From: UBA1858 sp965658595
Lineage (GTDB): Bacteria; Pseudomonadota; Gammaproteobacteria; UBA4575
Length of the DNA stretch: 34,127 nucleotides
Direction: 5' to 3'
Assembly: GCA_965658595.1 (NCBI GenBank)
Contig: CBFHSW010000008.1
Location: 1 to 34,127, forward strand
The position numbers and the translations under genes were made by a program. Numbering within the stretch: position 1 is the stretch's first letter; the number at the start of each line of letters is the position of its first letter. Of the stretch, positions 15,441 to 23,460 are shown in pieces. Under the pieces are notes generated by a model that did no database searches, was not told the origin of the DNA, and saw nothing but the letters and a program-made list of their open reading frames with translations.

Positions 15441-17669
15441 TTATAGGCTACTGTATTTTTTCCGCAATCTTTGACGCACGATTTCTGCCACGGTATTGAA
15501 GAAGAATGTGAAAATAAACAGAACGAATGCTGCCAAGAATAAAATTCTATAGTGCGTGCTATCAACCTCAGACTCTGGTAGCTCTACAGCCACGTTGGCC
15601 GATAAAGTCCTCATGCCTTGGAACACGCTGAAATCCATTACCGGTGTATTACCTGTGGCCATGAGTACGATCATGGTCTCTCCGACCGCACGCCCAAAAC
15701 CGATCATCACTGCTGAAAAAATGCCTGGGCTAGCTGATAACAACACCACCCTTACCAAAGTTTGCCACGGTGTGGCTCCTAGAGCTAATGACCCTGAAGT
15801 TAAATGTTTGGGCACACTAAAGATGGCATCTTCAGCAATCGAGAATATCGTTGGGATCACGGCAAACCCCATGGCGATCCCGATAATTAATGCATTGCGT
15901 TGATCAAAGCCTATACCCAGTGTTTCACTCATCCAAATGCGAACATTACCTTCAAACAACCACATCTCAATCATGGGCGACACTTTTACGCATAACAATG
16001 TAATGAGAATAATAGGTAACATTAAATAAGCTGCTTGCCAGCCCTCGGGGATATAAAGCTTATATTTAGAGGGTAAGCGCCACCACAATAGAGACAACAG
16101 CACGATGCCGATAGGCATCAAGATCAACACGCTGAATATTCCTGGCAAATGCATTTCTACAAATGGCGCCAACCATAGTCCCGCCAAGAAACCTAAAATT
16201 ACCGTAGGTAAGGCCTCCATAATTTCAATTGTGGGCTTCACCACTGAGCGCATAGATGGCGCCATGAAATAGGCAGTGAAGATAGCACCAAAAATGGCTA
16301 ACGGCATAGCGAACAACATCGCATAGAAAGCCGCCTTCAGAGTACCGAATGTGAGTGGCATCAAACTAAACTTAGATTCAAAGTCACTACTGGCAGAAGA
16401 TGACTGCCAGATATAATCTGGCTTCACATAGTCTTCGTACCAAATTCTCCCCCATAGTGCTGACATTGAGGATTCAGGATGTTGGTTATCAACCTCCCAA
16501 AGTTGTAGCATGTTATTTTCACCTTCAGAGATAAGCACATCTGCTCGTGGTGCTACGGCCAAACGCGCAATCTTTCCAGTGCCTGCGGGTATGGTTAACA
16601 AATCACGCTCACTGGTGGTATAGAGTAATTTAATTTTGCCCTTTTCACTGCCTGCAATCACACCTTTTCTGAGTAACTCCGTAGCAATGCTAGTGACAGG
16701 TACGTCATCAATCTTGAAGCTGCGTATTTTTTGTAATCTAAACGCTAATTCACCCTCACTCCTAACTTGAAACCATTGCGATAGTTGACCTGAACTGTCG
16801 CCGATGAGTAACGAAACACCACCGGTAAGATACTTCATCACCGTGGGTGTAACAGGCGCCTCAGTGACCATGATTTTTTCTAATAATTGAGGGGCATATC
16901 TATCCCGAACATCGTAGACTGAGAGTTCACCACTGCCTGTGAGTGTATAAGCCCATTCTTGCTCTGGATCTAATAATACGCTGAGGATATTGGACGACTG
17001 TCCTAATATCGCAACGGAATCATCTTCAAGTGTTGCACTTTCAGATATAAATGAAGTTTCTTTATCAAAAGACTTATATATCACTTTATCGTTATCAGTA
17101 ATCGCTATAACGGAGAGTGATTCGTCATTATCACCCACTGCAAAATGTTTGATGGATTGGGGCGATAGTGCATACAATTGCTCGCCATATGGAAAGCTGA
17201 TCGATGGATGAATAATTCTTTCGCTCTCAGTAAATTCCAGTCGATATTGATGGTCAAAAATCAAAATCTCACCCGACATTAAGACTACTGCTAACTTACG
17301 TTGCAACTCATTGACGACTTGAAATGCACGAATAGGATTATCTTCTTGAATCGGTAAAGAAAATTGTTTGAGCACTTTTCCATCAGTAATATCAAAAAAA
17401 TAAACTTGTCCACTTTGTGTCAATCGCAGACCGATCTCTGCCTGCTCCTCTACGGCTAGATAAAGGGTTTGTTGGGCGTCTCCGGGGGCTTGATAACGAC
17501 TGCTGAATTCGACTTCAGGTTTTTCAAATAAGGGATAGACCACGCTCAACAGAAAGATAAATATCAATGCGATAGCGATGATGACACTGATTCCACCCAC
17601 CTGAACTACCCGACGCGCTAGCAAATCTAAAAAGCTGCGAATTTTCCAAGTGTTATCGACTTTACTCAT
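15441..17669 (-). CDS. pstC: Phosphate ABC transporter permease PstC, long form with propeller-like periplasmic domain
   Basis: 742 aa, more than twice E. coli PstC (319 aa). One membrane helix (about 24-47) is followed by about 370 periplasmic residues with WD/beta-propeller-like repeats, for example QSGQVYFFDITDGKVLKQF, GSGELSVYDVRD, GDSSGQLSQWFQV, GSEKGKIKLLYTT and GENNMLQLWEVDN. The permease core begins near residue 440 (LTFGTLKAAFYAMLFAMPLA) and includes the coupling loop SLALGATPWQTLVRVVL followed by GFGRAVGETMIVLMATGN. It lies downstream of pstS but beyond a strong terminator at 17828-17858, so it is expressed by read-through or from its own promoter. I could not identify that promoter with confidence. 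Confidence 0.95.
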   Translation of the reverse strand: MSKVDNTWKIRSFLDLLARRVVQVGGISVIIAIALIFIFLLSVVYPLFEKPEVEFSSRYQAPGDAQQTLYLAVEEQAEIGLRLTQSGQVYFFDITDGKVLKQFSLPIQEDNPIRAFQVVNELQRKLAVVLMSGEILIFDHQYRLEFTESERIIHPSISFPYGEQLYALSPQSIKHFAVGDNDESLSVIAITDNDKVIYKSFDKETSFISESATLEDDSVAILGQSSNILSVLLDPEQEWAYTLTGSGELSVYDVRDRYAPQLLEKIMVTEAPVTPTVMKYLTGGVSLLIGDSSGQLSQWFQVRSEGELAFRLQKIRSFKIDDVPVTSIATELLRKGVIAGSEKGKIKLLYTTSERDLLTIPAGTGKIARLAVAPRADVLISEGENNMLQLWEVDNQHPESSMSALWGRIWYEDYVKPDYIWQSSSASSDFESKFSLMPLTFGTLKAAFYAMLFAMPLAIFGAIFTAYFMAPSMRSVVKPTIEIMEALPTVILGFLAGLWLAPFVEMHLPGIFSVLILMPIGIVLLSLLWWRLPSKYKLYIPEGWQAAYLMLPIILITLLCVKVSPMIEMWLFEGNVRIWMSETLGIGFDQRNALIIGIAMGFAVIPTIFSIAEDAIFSVPKHLTSGSLALGATPWQTLVRVVLLSASPGIFSAVMIGFGRAVGETMIVLMATGNTPVMDFSVFQGMRTLSANVAVELPESEVDSTHYRILFLAAFVLFIFTFFFNTVAEIVRQRLRKKYSSL

Positions 17670-17827
17670 GGTACAAATTCATCTTAACTATGATCGTTGT
17701 AGTTAGGCTGCTGAGCTGGATATTTAACCTCAAGCGAGCATATAAACTCATGAAAACATGGTTGGTTTCGTTGGCGCTTATAATACAGTGTTTATACCCA
17801 GACGTTAGAATTTTTCGAACATATTTC

Positions 17828-17858
17828 AAAAAAAAGCCCTGCAATGTAATTGCAGGGC
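17828..17858 (-). terminator. Intrinsic terminator/attenuator between pstS and pstC
   Basis: Read on the minus strand: stem GCCCTGCAA (17850-17858), loop TTACA, stem TTGCAGGGC (17836-17844), then eight U (17828-17835). The 9-bp perfect stem lies 31 bp after the pstS stop. It should stop most transcripts there, giving far more PstS than permease, with partial read-through into pstCAB-phoU. Confidence 0.9.
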
Positions 17859-17888
17859 CCGAGTACACTCAACACTTATTTTTCAGGC

Positions 17889-18857
17889 TTATAGGCCCAA
17901 ATTCTTAAGTGTTTTCTCAGCGACACTTGATGGAAGTGGGATGTAACCATCCTTAACTACAACCATTTGGCCTTGAGTTGATAGCACCAACTTGATGAAC
18001 TCGCCTTCTAGTGGTGAAAGTGGCTTGTTTGGGTGCTTATTCACGTAAACATATAGGAATCGCGCTAATGGATATTTACCAGCAACTGCAGTATCTGCGT
18101 TAGCTTCAACATAGTCTGTTGAGCCTTTCTTAGCGATAGGTAACGCTCGAACACCGGTGGTTTTGTAACCGATGCCTGAGTAACCAATGCCATTCAAAGA
18201 TTTTGTGATTGATTGCACGACAGAAGCTGAACCTGGCTGCTCATTTACAGAAGACTTGTAGTCACCCTTACATAAGGCTTTTTTCTTGAAATAACCATAT
18301 GTACCAGATACCGAGTTACGTCCGAACAACTGCACGTCCTTACGTGCCCACTCACCTGTTAAACCCAGATCACCCCAAGTATCCACGGTATCAGCATAGC
18401 CACACTTACGTGTGCTTGAGAATATAGCGTCAACTTGGTCAATAGATAAACCTTGAATAGGGTTGTCTTTATGAGCAAATACTGCGAGCGCATCAATAGC
18501 TACGGGCAGTGCGGTTGGTTTGTAACCATAACGCTTCTCAAAAGAGGCCAACTCTTTATCTTTCATCATGCGACTCATAGGCCCTAAATTTGACGTGCCT
18601 TCCGTCAATGCGGGTGGTGCTGTAGATGAACCTGCAGCTTGAATCTGAATGTTTACGTTCGGATAAAAGCGCTTGTACTCCTCTGCCCATAAAGTCATCA
18701 GATTAGCTAATGTGTCAGAGCCAATACTGGATAGATTTCCTGATACACCACTAGAAACCTCATAATCACCAAGTGCGGGGTCAACCTTAGCTTCTGCAAA
18801 AATGGCTGATGATGTTGCCAGCATGATTGTGCCTATAAACAAGCTTTTGTAATTCAT
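17889..18857 (-). CDS. pstS: Periplasmic phosphate-binding protein PstS
   Basis: 322 aa. The signal peptide (residues 1-22) is basic then hydrophobic, with likely cleavage after SSAIFA. The mature protein has the PstS phosphate-binding loops: SSIGSDTLANLM, QAAGSSTAPPALTEG, GPMSRMMKDKE and FGRNSVSGTYGYFKKKALC, where Ser, Thr, Arg and Asp bind phosphate in the family. It belongs to the branch of PstS that lacks a lipobox. The start is ATG 18857, with AGGAG at a long spacing (about 13 nt). A PhoB-type promoter lies at 18944-18977 and a strong terminator follows the gene, so pstS is probably the most expressed gene of the cluster under phosphate limitation. Confidence 0.95.
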   Translation of the reverse strand: MNYKSLFIGTIMLATSSAIFAEAKVDPALGDYEVSSGVSGNLSSIGSDTLANLMTLWAEEYKRFYPNVNIQIQAAGSSTAPPALTEGTSNLGPMSRMMKDKELASFEKRYGYKPTALPVAIDALAVFAHKDNPIQGLSIDQVDAIFSSTRKCGYADTVDTWGDLGLTGEWARKDVQLFGRNSVSGTYGYFKKKALCKGDYKSSVNEQPGSASVVQSITKSLNGIGYSGIGYKTTGVRALPIAKKGSTDYVEANADTAVAGKYPLARFLYVYVNKHPNKPLSPLEGEFIKLVLSTQGQMVVVKDGYIPLPSSVAEKTLKNLGL

Positions 18858-18943
18858 AATCTGTTTAAATCTCCTATTTCAAGGGTCGCTTAATTTACTC
18901 ATTCGTTAATTGACAAAGGACATATATCCTCAATACGGGAATA

Positions 18944-18977
18944 ATAATAGATGTATTTTGTTACAGAGTGATGACAA
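18944..18977 (-). promoter_or_regulatory. PhoB-type promoter of pstS (PHO box and -10)
   Basis: On the minus strand, TTGTCAT-CACT-CTGTAAC (18960-18977) matches the PHO box (two CTGTCAT heptamers 11 bp apart) at 11 of 14 heptamer positions. Exactly 10 nt later comes TATTAT (18944-18949) as -10, the layout of PhoB-activated promoters, in which the PHO box takes the place of the -35. Confidence 0.75.
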
Positions 18978-18985
18978 CGATGACG

Positions 18986-20308
18986 TCATCCGTTTTGGGC
19001 AGTATCACCAGCAATAAACATACTTGAAGGAAATGACAGCTCCACAGTAGTACCCACACTTAACTCACTTTGTATATAGATTTGCCCACCGTGTCGATCC
19101 ATTACGTGTTTAACAATAGATAGCCCCAGCCCAGTACCACCCAGATCGCGTGAACGACCCGCATCGACTCGATAAAATCTCTCTGTAAGACGCGTTAAAT
19201 GTTGCTCATCTATGCCTTCACCTTGATCGCGCACATATAGACTAGCGCCATTATTTTTATGCACTTGCCAATCAAAGGTGACGGTAGTGTTCGGTGATGA
19301 GTATTTAATGGCATTTTCAATAGTATTTTGTATTGCACTGCAAAGTTCTGCAGAATCACCTACACACAAGCATGGTCTAGGCAGATTATTCTTGAATTGC
19401 TGCTGATGAAACATGCTTGAGCCGGCCACTAATTGCACACATTCATCGACTAATACACTCAAATCAATAGTTTCTGGTTTGCTCTGATTGAGCGGTAAGC
19501 TCTCTAATCTTGATAACGATAGCAGGTCCTCAACCAATCGCTTCATCCTCAGAGCTTGTTGTAATGCAGCATTGATGCCGCCCGTTGTAGCAGCATTTGA
19601 TTCCTCATACATACTCAAGGCTTCCAAATAACCAACCACAGCCGTCAGGGGTGTGCGCAATTCATGTGATGCATTAGCAATAAAGTCCTCGCGAACTTGT
19701 TGCAGCCTCAATACCTCTAGATGATCTTGCACATAGAATAAGTTATGACCTCTACCATAGGGAATGACCCTCATGACCAGATCATTTTGTTCACTGCGTG
19801 AAGATTGAAATTCTAGTGGGCGGGTGAAATCGGCATTGTTCAAATAACGAATAATTTTAGGATCACGTACAATATTACTAACTTTGCGACCTCTGTCTCT
19901 TTCTAAATCAATGCCTAATACTGAGGTGCTGACGTCATTGGCCCACTCGAGATTATATTCATCGTCCACGATTAACATGGCGTCTGGCATTGCTGCTGTC
20001 GCCGCCTCAAAACGATTAATCAGTTCCTCGGCTTGTTTTTGCCGTGCGAAGTTGTCTTTTTTTATGGCGCAGATATGGGCAACAATATTTTGACAAAGAC
20101 CAAACAGTCTCGGTGGATTTTTTATGGATGCGCCTGATTTTATCCACACATAACACTGCAAAACTTGTGACAACCACCACAGCATAACAGGAACTAATAT
20201 GATGATGCTGACCCAACCCCATAAACCGGTCATGAATCCTAGTAATAACACAACAAAAAATGCGCTAATGAGTACCTTCAGTTCAGATTTTAATAACGTG
20301 AAATTCAT
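18986..20308 (-). CDS. phoR: Phosphate regulon sensor histidine kinase PhoR
   Basis: 440 aa. Two N-terminal membrane helices (about 11-55) with almost no periplasmic loop, as usual for PhoR, which senses phosphate through PstSCAB-PhoU. A PAS domain follows (about 100-190, with DAMLIVDDEYNLEWANDVS), then HisKA with phospho-acceptor H215 in FIANASHELRTPLTAVVGYL, then HATPase with the N-box ENAIKYSS, VRDQGEGID and GGTGLGLSIVKHV. It overlaps phoB by 4 bp (ATGA), so the two are translationally coupled. The pstS PHO box starts only 9 bp after its stop. Confidence 0.96.
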   Translation of the reverse strand: MNFTLLKSELKVLISAFFVVLLLGFMTGLWGWVSIIILVPVMLWWLSQVLQCYVWIKSGASIKNPPRLFGLCQNIVAHICAIKKDNFARQKQAEELINRFEAATAAMPDAMLIVDDEYNLEWANDVSTSVLGIDLERDRGRKVSNIVRDPKIIRYLNNADFTRPLEFQSSRSEQNDLVMRVIPYGRGHNLFYVQDHLEVLRLQQVREDFIANASHELRTPLTAVVGYLEALSMYEESNAATTGGINAALQQALRMKRLVEDLLSLSRLESLPLNQSKPETIDLSVLVDECVQLVAGSSMFHQQQFKNNLPRPCLCVGDSAELCSAIQNTIENAIKYSSPNTTVTFDWQVHKNNGASLYVRDQGEGIDEQHLTRLTERFYRVDAGRSRDLGGTGLGLSIVKHVMDRHGGQIYIQSELSVGTTVELSFPSSMFIAGDTAQNG

Positions 20309-21000
20309 GTCCTATCTTTGATAAAGCGGTAACCATAACCCCTGACTGTTTTTACCATGCCATCACAACCATGAGGTTTTAATAATTTCCTCAATCGAAG
20401 TATGTGCACGTCTACCGTGCGCTCTTCTACAAACTTACTGCGTCCCCATACAAAATCCAACAACTGTGCTCGACTATACACCTTGTCCACATGTGTCATG
20501 AAAAATTCTAGCAAGCGAAATTCAGTAGGGCCTATCTCTACATGCTGTTCATTCACAATAGCATGATGAGCATCTAGATCTAGCGTGAGCGCTCCATAGA
20601 CAAGCTTATTATCCTGCGCATCGAGCTCCACACGACGCAAAATAGCGCGTATGCGTGCAGATAATTCTTTAACTGAAAATGGTTTGGTAATGTAATCGTC
20701 GGCCCCGGAATCTAAACCTTCCACTTTGTTTCGTTCCTCGGTCTTGGCGGTCAACATAATGACAGGAATATCTCGAGTAACTTCATCACGTTTAATTCTG
20801 CGTACCAACTCCACACCGCTGACATCAGGCAGCATCCAATCCATCAAAATAAGATGTGGCTTGGCATCGGCGATTTTTTCTGTTGCCTCACGGCCATCTA
20901 TCGCCTCAATCAATTCATAACGTACGTTACTAATTGCAAAAACCACCATATCTCGGATGGCTTTCTCATCTTCAACAATCAAAATGCGATGCTTTTTCAT
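20305..21000 (-). CDS. phoB: Phosphate regulon response regulator PhoB
   Basis: 231 aa, full length. The receiver domain has the acidic pair in VEDE near 10-12, phospho-acceptor D54 in LMDWMLPD, a Thr in LTAKTEER and K106 in ITKPFSV. The C-terminal OmpR-type winged helix includes GPTEFRLLEFFMTHVDKV, RAQLLDFVWG and the recognition region ERTVDVHILRLRKLL. It activates promoters by binding PHO boxes; four candidates lie within this window. Its own upstream region has one clean half-site (GTGACAG on the plus strand, 21107-21113) but no convincing second repeat or -10 at the right distance, so autoregulation is uncertain. Confidence 0.97.
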   Translation of the reverse strand: MKKHRILIVEDEKAIRDMVVFAISNVRYELIEAIDGREATEKIADAKPHLILMDWMLPDVSGVELVRRIKRDEVTRDIPVIMLTAKTEERNKVEGLDSGADDYITKPFSVKELSARIRAILRRVELDAQDNKLVYGALTLDLDAHHAIVNEQHVEIGPTEFRLLEFFMTHVDKVYSRAQLLDFVWGRSKFVEERTVDVHILRLRKLLKPHGCDGMVKTVRGYGYRFIKDRT

Positions 21001-21151
21001 GCAATTTATCTTCTTCTTGATGATGAGCTGATTGTAAATGTTTTCAGACTCATATGAATAGGAGTTTTGGACTTAATTCTATATATAAACCCCCATAACC
21101 TATGATGTGACAGTTTGGATACTTTCTCAATTTCATTTATACATGATATAT

Positions 21152-21180
21152 AAAAAAAGGGCAGTCAAGACTGCCCTTTT
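21152..21180 (-). terminator. Intrinsic terminator of the porin gene
   Basis: On the minus strand: GGGCAGT (21170-21176), loop CTTG, ACTGCCC (21159-21165), then seven U (21152-21158). It lies 25 bp after the porin stop codon and separates the porin from phoB. The reverse reading has only four U. Confidence 0.88.
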
Positions 21181-21201
21181 CAACACAACTATGTTCTAAC
21201 T

Positions 21202-22485
21202 TTAGAACTTGAAGATCAAGTCTGTCTGTAAGATTTTTTCTTTGTCGTTATCATCAGCAAATCCACTGATATCCATTTCTGAATCATAGTAATCAACTGC
21301 GAACACAACATTTTTGTGTAAACCGTACTTGAGGACAAACTCGTTGCCTTTGACCCCTGTAAGTCCACCAAAACGATCAGAATCAGGGAAGATATCTAAC
21401 CAAGCATCTCGCTCAAGATCCGCATAGATGTACTTGAATTGCCATTGGTGACGGTTACTGACTTTCTTATCACCAAATTTGAATCCAACTGCGTAGCCTG
21501 TGTCTTCATCATTGTCTGAATTCTTAATGTAGTCACCAAACACAGAGAACATCTTGCCGCCCATCACTGCAGTAGTTCCAAACTCACCGGATAAACCAAA
21601 TGAATCAAAATCACCCGCATAGTTGCCAGCCACTTGTGTATTAGTGCCTTCAGCGTTGTCTAGCAGACCGTTGTCTTCAACGTCCTTGAAACGATAAATT
21701 GTACCGGCTACGTTACCGAACATATTACCTGACTTGAACTTGTGACCTAACTGAGCATAACTCATCATAGGATCATCTTTTGACGAACCACTCTCATCTA
21801 AGATCCAAACACCACCGCTTAGGTAAGTTTCACCTGCAGAGCTTTTGTTTTTGAACTTAACTGACATGCCTTCTGGATTGATATCGCCATCCCACAATAG
21901 ATCTGTAGGTGCCCATAAGTAGTCCTTACGCTTGAATTTACCTGCAACAATCGTCGCGTAATCGACTGGAGTGTATTGTACGAATGCATAATCTAGGCGT
22001 GTGTCTTTAGTTGAGAAGTTATCATCTAGCGTCTCGTTAGTAGATCTAGAGTCATCACCACCACTGGCGAAACCTGCACCCACTTTGAACTGATCATTCA
22101 CCTGGCCTGTTGCACCTAGGCGGAATCTATAACGATAACGAACACGAGATTCAGGATCCGATGCGTCATCATCACTGACATCAGAGTACTGGCGACGCAA
22201 ACGTAAGTCACCTTTAAGCTTAATTTTCTCAGCCCATTTCATTTTTTCTGTAGCCGCGGCGATTTTAGCCACCATATTTTCATCAGATTCTGCTTGATGC
22301 GCTGAACTTTTTTCTGCGTCTGCATGTACAGAATTAGCCAGAACACTGTAAGCATCTTCACTGATAGTTCCGTTATCACGTAATACTTTAAGTAGATCTT
22401 TCATTGCATCGTTACTGGCAAATGCAGGCGTCATTAACGACGCTAGCAGAGCAATAACTATAACTAGTTGAGCTTTGAGTTTCAT
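21202..22485 (-). CDS. Outer-membrane porin (Porin_5 / putative porin family), candidate phosphate-limitation porin
   Basis: 427 aa. A signal peptide (about 1-23, cleavage after PAFA) is followed by a short helical N-terminal part with LLKVLRDNGTISEDAYSVL, a signature of the Porin_5 family, and a linker (about 50-85). The rest is a beta-barrel with alternating residues, for example KLKGDLRLRRQYSDV and RVRYRYRFRLGATG, and it ends in phenylalanine (LIFKF), the outer-membrane assembly signal. Functionally it resembles OprO/OprP-type porins used for phosphate, but this is by context: it sits next to phoB-phoR-pst and has a PhoB-type promoter. GGGGA lies 5 nt before the ATG. Basic residues in the barrel would suit anion passage, but selectivity is not shown. 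Confidence 0.88.
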   Translation of the reverse strand: MKLKAQLVIVIALLASLMTPAFASNDAMKDLLKVLRDNGTISEDAYSVLANSVHADAEKSSAHQAESDENMVAKIAAATEKMKWAEKIKLKGDLRLRRQYSDVSDDDASDPESRVRYRYRFRLGATGQVNDQFKVGAGFASGGDDSRSTNETLDDNFSTKDTRLDYAFVQYTPVDYATIVAGKFKRKDYLWAPTDLLWDGDINPEGMSVKFKNKSSAGETYLSGGVWILDESGSSKDDPMMSYAQLGHKFKSGNMFGNVAGTIYRFKDVEDNGLLDNAEGTNTQVAGNYAGDFDSFGLSGEFGTTAVMGGKMFSVFGDYIKNSDNDEDTGYAVGFKFGDKKVSNRHQWQFKYIYADLERDAWLDIFPDSDRFGGLTGVKGNEFVLKYGLHKNVVFAVDYYDSEMDISGFADDNDKEKILQTDLIFKF

Positions 22486-22508
22486 AATCGTCCCCGGATT
22501 ATTTTAAA

Positions 22509-22703
22509 ATGTTGAAAATAGATAGCGATATAAGTTCTATTCCGCTGATTCAGGAGGATGATAGTGGGTGTTTATTACAGATTGATTACACTGCTAAGAA
22601 AATATCTTTCGATAAAGCGAAAGAGACTTATTTGACTGACATTATTAAAATTATGCTTGCGACCAGTGAAGAATCACTTAATGTTCAATTAATGAATGTA
22701 TGA
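22509..22703 (+). CDS. Doubtful 64-aa open reading frame over the porin promoter
   Basis: A frame of 64 codons, ATG 22509 to TGA 22703, with a plausible soluble composition (acidic, starting MLKIDSDISSIPLI). No ribosome-binding site precedes it, and its start lies only 23 bp from the divergent porin start. The minus-strand porin promoter (22558-22591) lies inside it. I think it is probably not a gene, but no other feature explains the length of this frame. Confidence 0.25.
   Translation: MLKIDSDISSIPLIQEDDSGCLLQIDYTAKKISFDKAKETYLTDIIKIMLATSEESLNVQLMNV
22558..22591 (-). promoter_or_regulatory. PhoB-type promoter of the porin gene (PHO box and -10)
   Basis: On the minus strand, GTGTAAT-CAAT-CTGTAAT (22574-22591) matches the PHO box at 11 of 14 heptamer positions, with 11-bp spacing of the repeats. 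Exactly 10 nt later TATCAT (22558-22563) is a good -10. The same 10-nt gap is seen at pstS. The leader to the porin ATG would be about 65 nt. Confidence 0.7.
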
Positions 22704-22705
22704 GC

Positions 22706-23248
22706 TCAAACGGTGATCACTAATAGGCTGGTCAATGCTAGCACGCTGCCCAATAAGGCACCTGCGAAGACATCGGTGGGGTAATGCAAGCCTAGAACCA
22801 CACGTGATAACGCAACCAAGCCTGTGAATATCCAAGCTAACAATGCCACTTGTGGTAGATAATAGCTGAGCATGATACTGAATAAGAACGCATGCATGGT
22901 GTGACCTGATGGAAAACTATAACGGTCCAGTGCTGGAGCAGCTTGTTGAATAATTTCACAATTAATGAATGGTCGTTCTCTGACTAATCTGTTCTTAAGG
23001 AACTTGTAGACTAACAAGGCACAGGTAGCAGTCACTATAATATGAGCGAGCTGATAAAATCCTTCTTCAGAATGCAAGTAGGGTAGTAGTGCAATCAGCG
23101 TGTACCAGAAAACTCCATCACCCATTCGGCTTACGATACGAAAGAAAAACCGAATGACTGCACGTTGACTGGTTGCATTCAGTAATATGCATAAGCGTCG
23201 CTCTATAATGTCAATACGACTGAATAATTCATGTGGTTTGGCTTGCAT
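22706..23248 (-). CDS. PAP2 family membrane phosphatase
   Basis: 180 aa from ATG 23248 (GAGG 9 nt upstream); an ATG at 23263 adds five residues but has no ribosome-binding site. The three PAP2 catalytic motifs are present: KNRLVRERP (motif 1, K-x6-RP), PSGH in RYSFPSGHTMHAFLF (motif 2), and SRVVLGLHYPTD (motif 3, SR-x5-H-x3-D). Several membrane helices surround them. The family removes phosphate from lipid phosphates such as phosphatidate, phosphatidylglycerophosphate or undecaprenyl diphosphate. Here it lies between the phosphate porin and a divergent glycosyltransferase operon and has a weak PhoB-like promoter. My favoured role is making diacylglycerol from phosphatidate in phosphate starvation. 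Recycling of undecaprenyl diphosphate is the main alternative. Confidence 0.9.
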   Translation of the reverse strand: MQAKPHELFSRIDIIERRLCILLNATSQRAVIRFFFRIVSRMGDGVFWYTLIALLPYLHSEEGFYQLAHIIVTATCALLVYKFLKNRLVRERPFINCEIIQQAAPALDRYSFPSGHTMHAFLFSIMLSYYLPQVALLAWIFTGLVALSRVVLGLHYPTDVFAGALLGSVLALTSLLVITV

Positions 23249-23282
23249 CACCTTGAACCTCATATTGATGAATTCATAGATA

Positions 23283-23316
23283 ATGATAATGATGCTATGT
23301 TACAGTTAAGTGAATT
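23283..23316 (-). promoter_or_regulatory. Weak candidate PhoB-type promoter of the PAP2 gene
   Basis: On the minus strand AATTCAC-TTAA-CTGTAAC (23299-23316) matches the PHO box at only 8 of 14 positions, but CTGTAAC is the same heptamer as in the pstS box, and exactly 10 nt later stands TATCAT (23283-23288), the same -10 as the porin. The shared spacing makes it worth listing despite the weak first repeat. Confidence 0.45.
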
Positions 23317-23362
23317 TATTTTTAATTAACAATTATTAATGTATGACATAACCATTTAAAAT

Positions 23363-23407
23363 GGTTCATTATAAATTCATTGATTTGTCATATTTGTTTG
23401 TCATTAT
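23363..23407 (+). promoter_or_regulatory. Candidate PhoB-type promoter of the glycosyltransferase-ppk1 operon, three repeat units
   Basis: Three heptamers at 11-bp steps: GGTTCAT (23363-23369), AATTCAT (23374-23380) and TTGTCAT (23385-23391), all ending in TCAT. The last two match the PHO box at 10 of 14 positions. After 10 nt comes CATTAT (23402-23407) as -10. The leader to ATG 23461 is about 47 nt. A further TTGTCAT at 23398-23404 is off the 11-bp register. Confidence 0.6.
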
Positions 23408-23460
23408 TTATTAGCTTTATTTCACAAAACATAAGCGTTGACTAGGCAGTGGGGCAAGTA

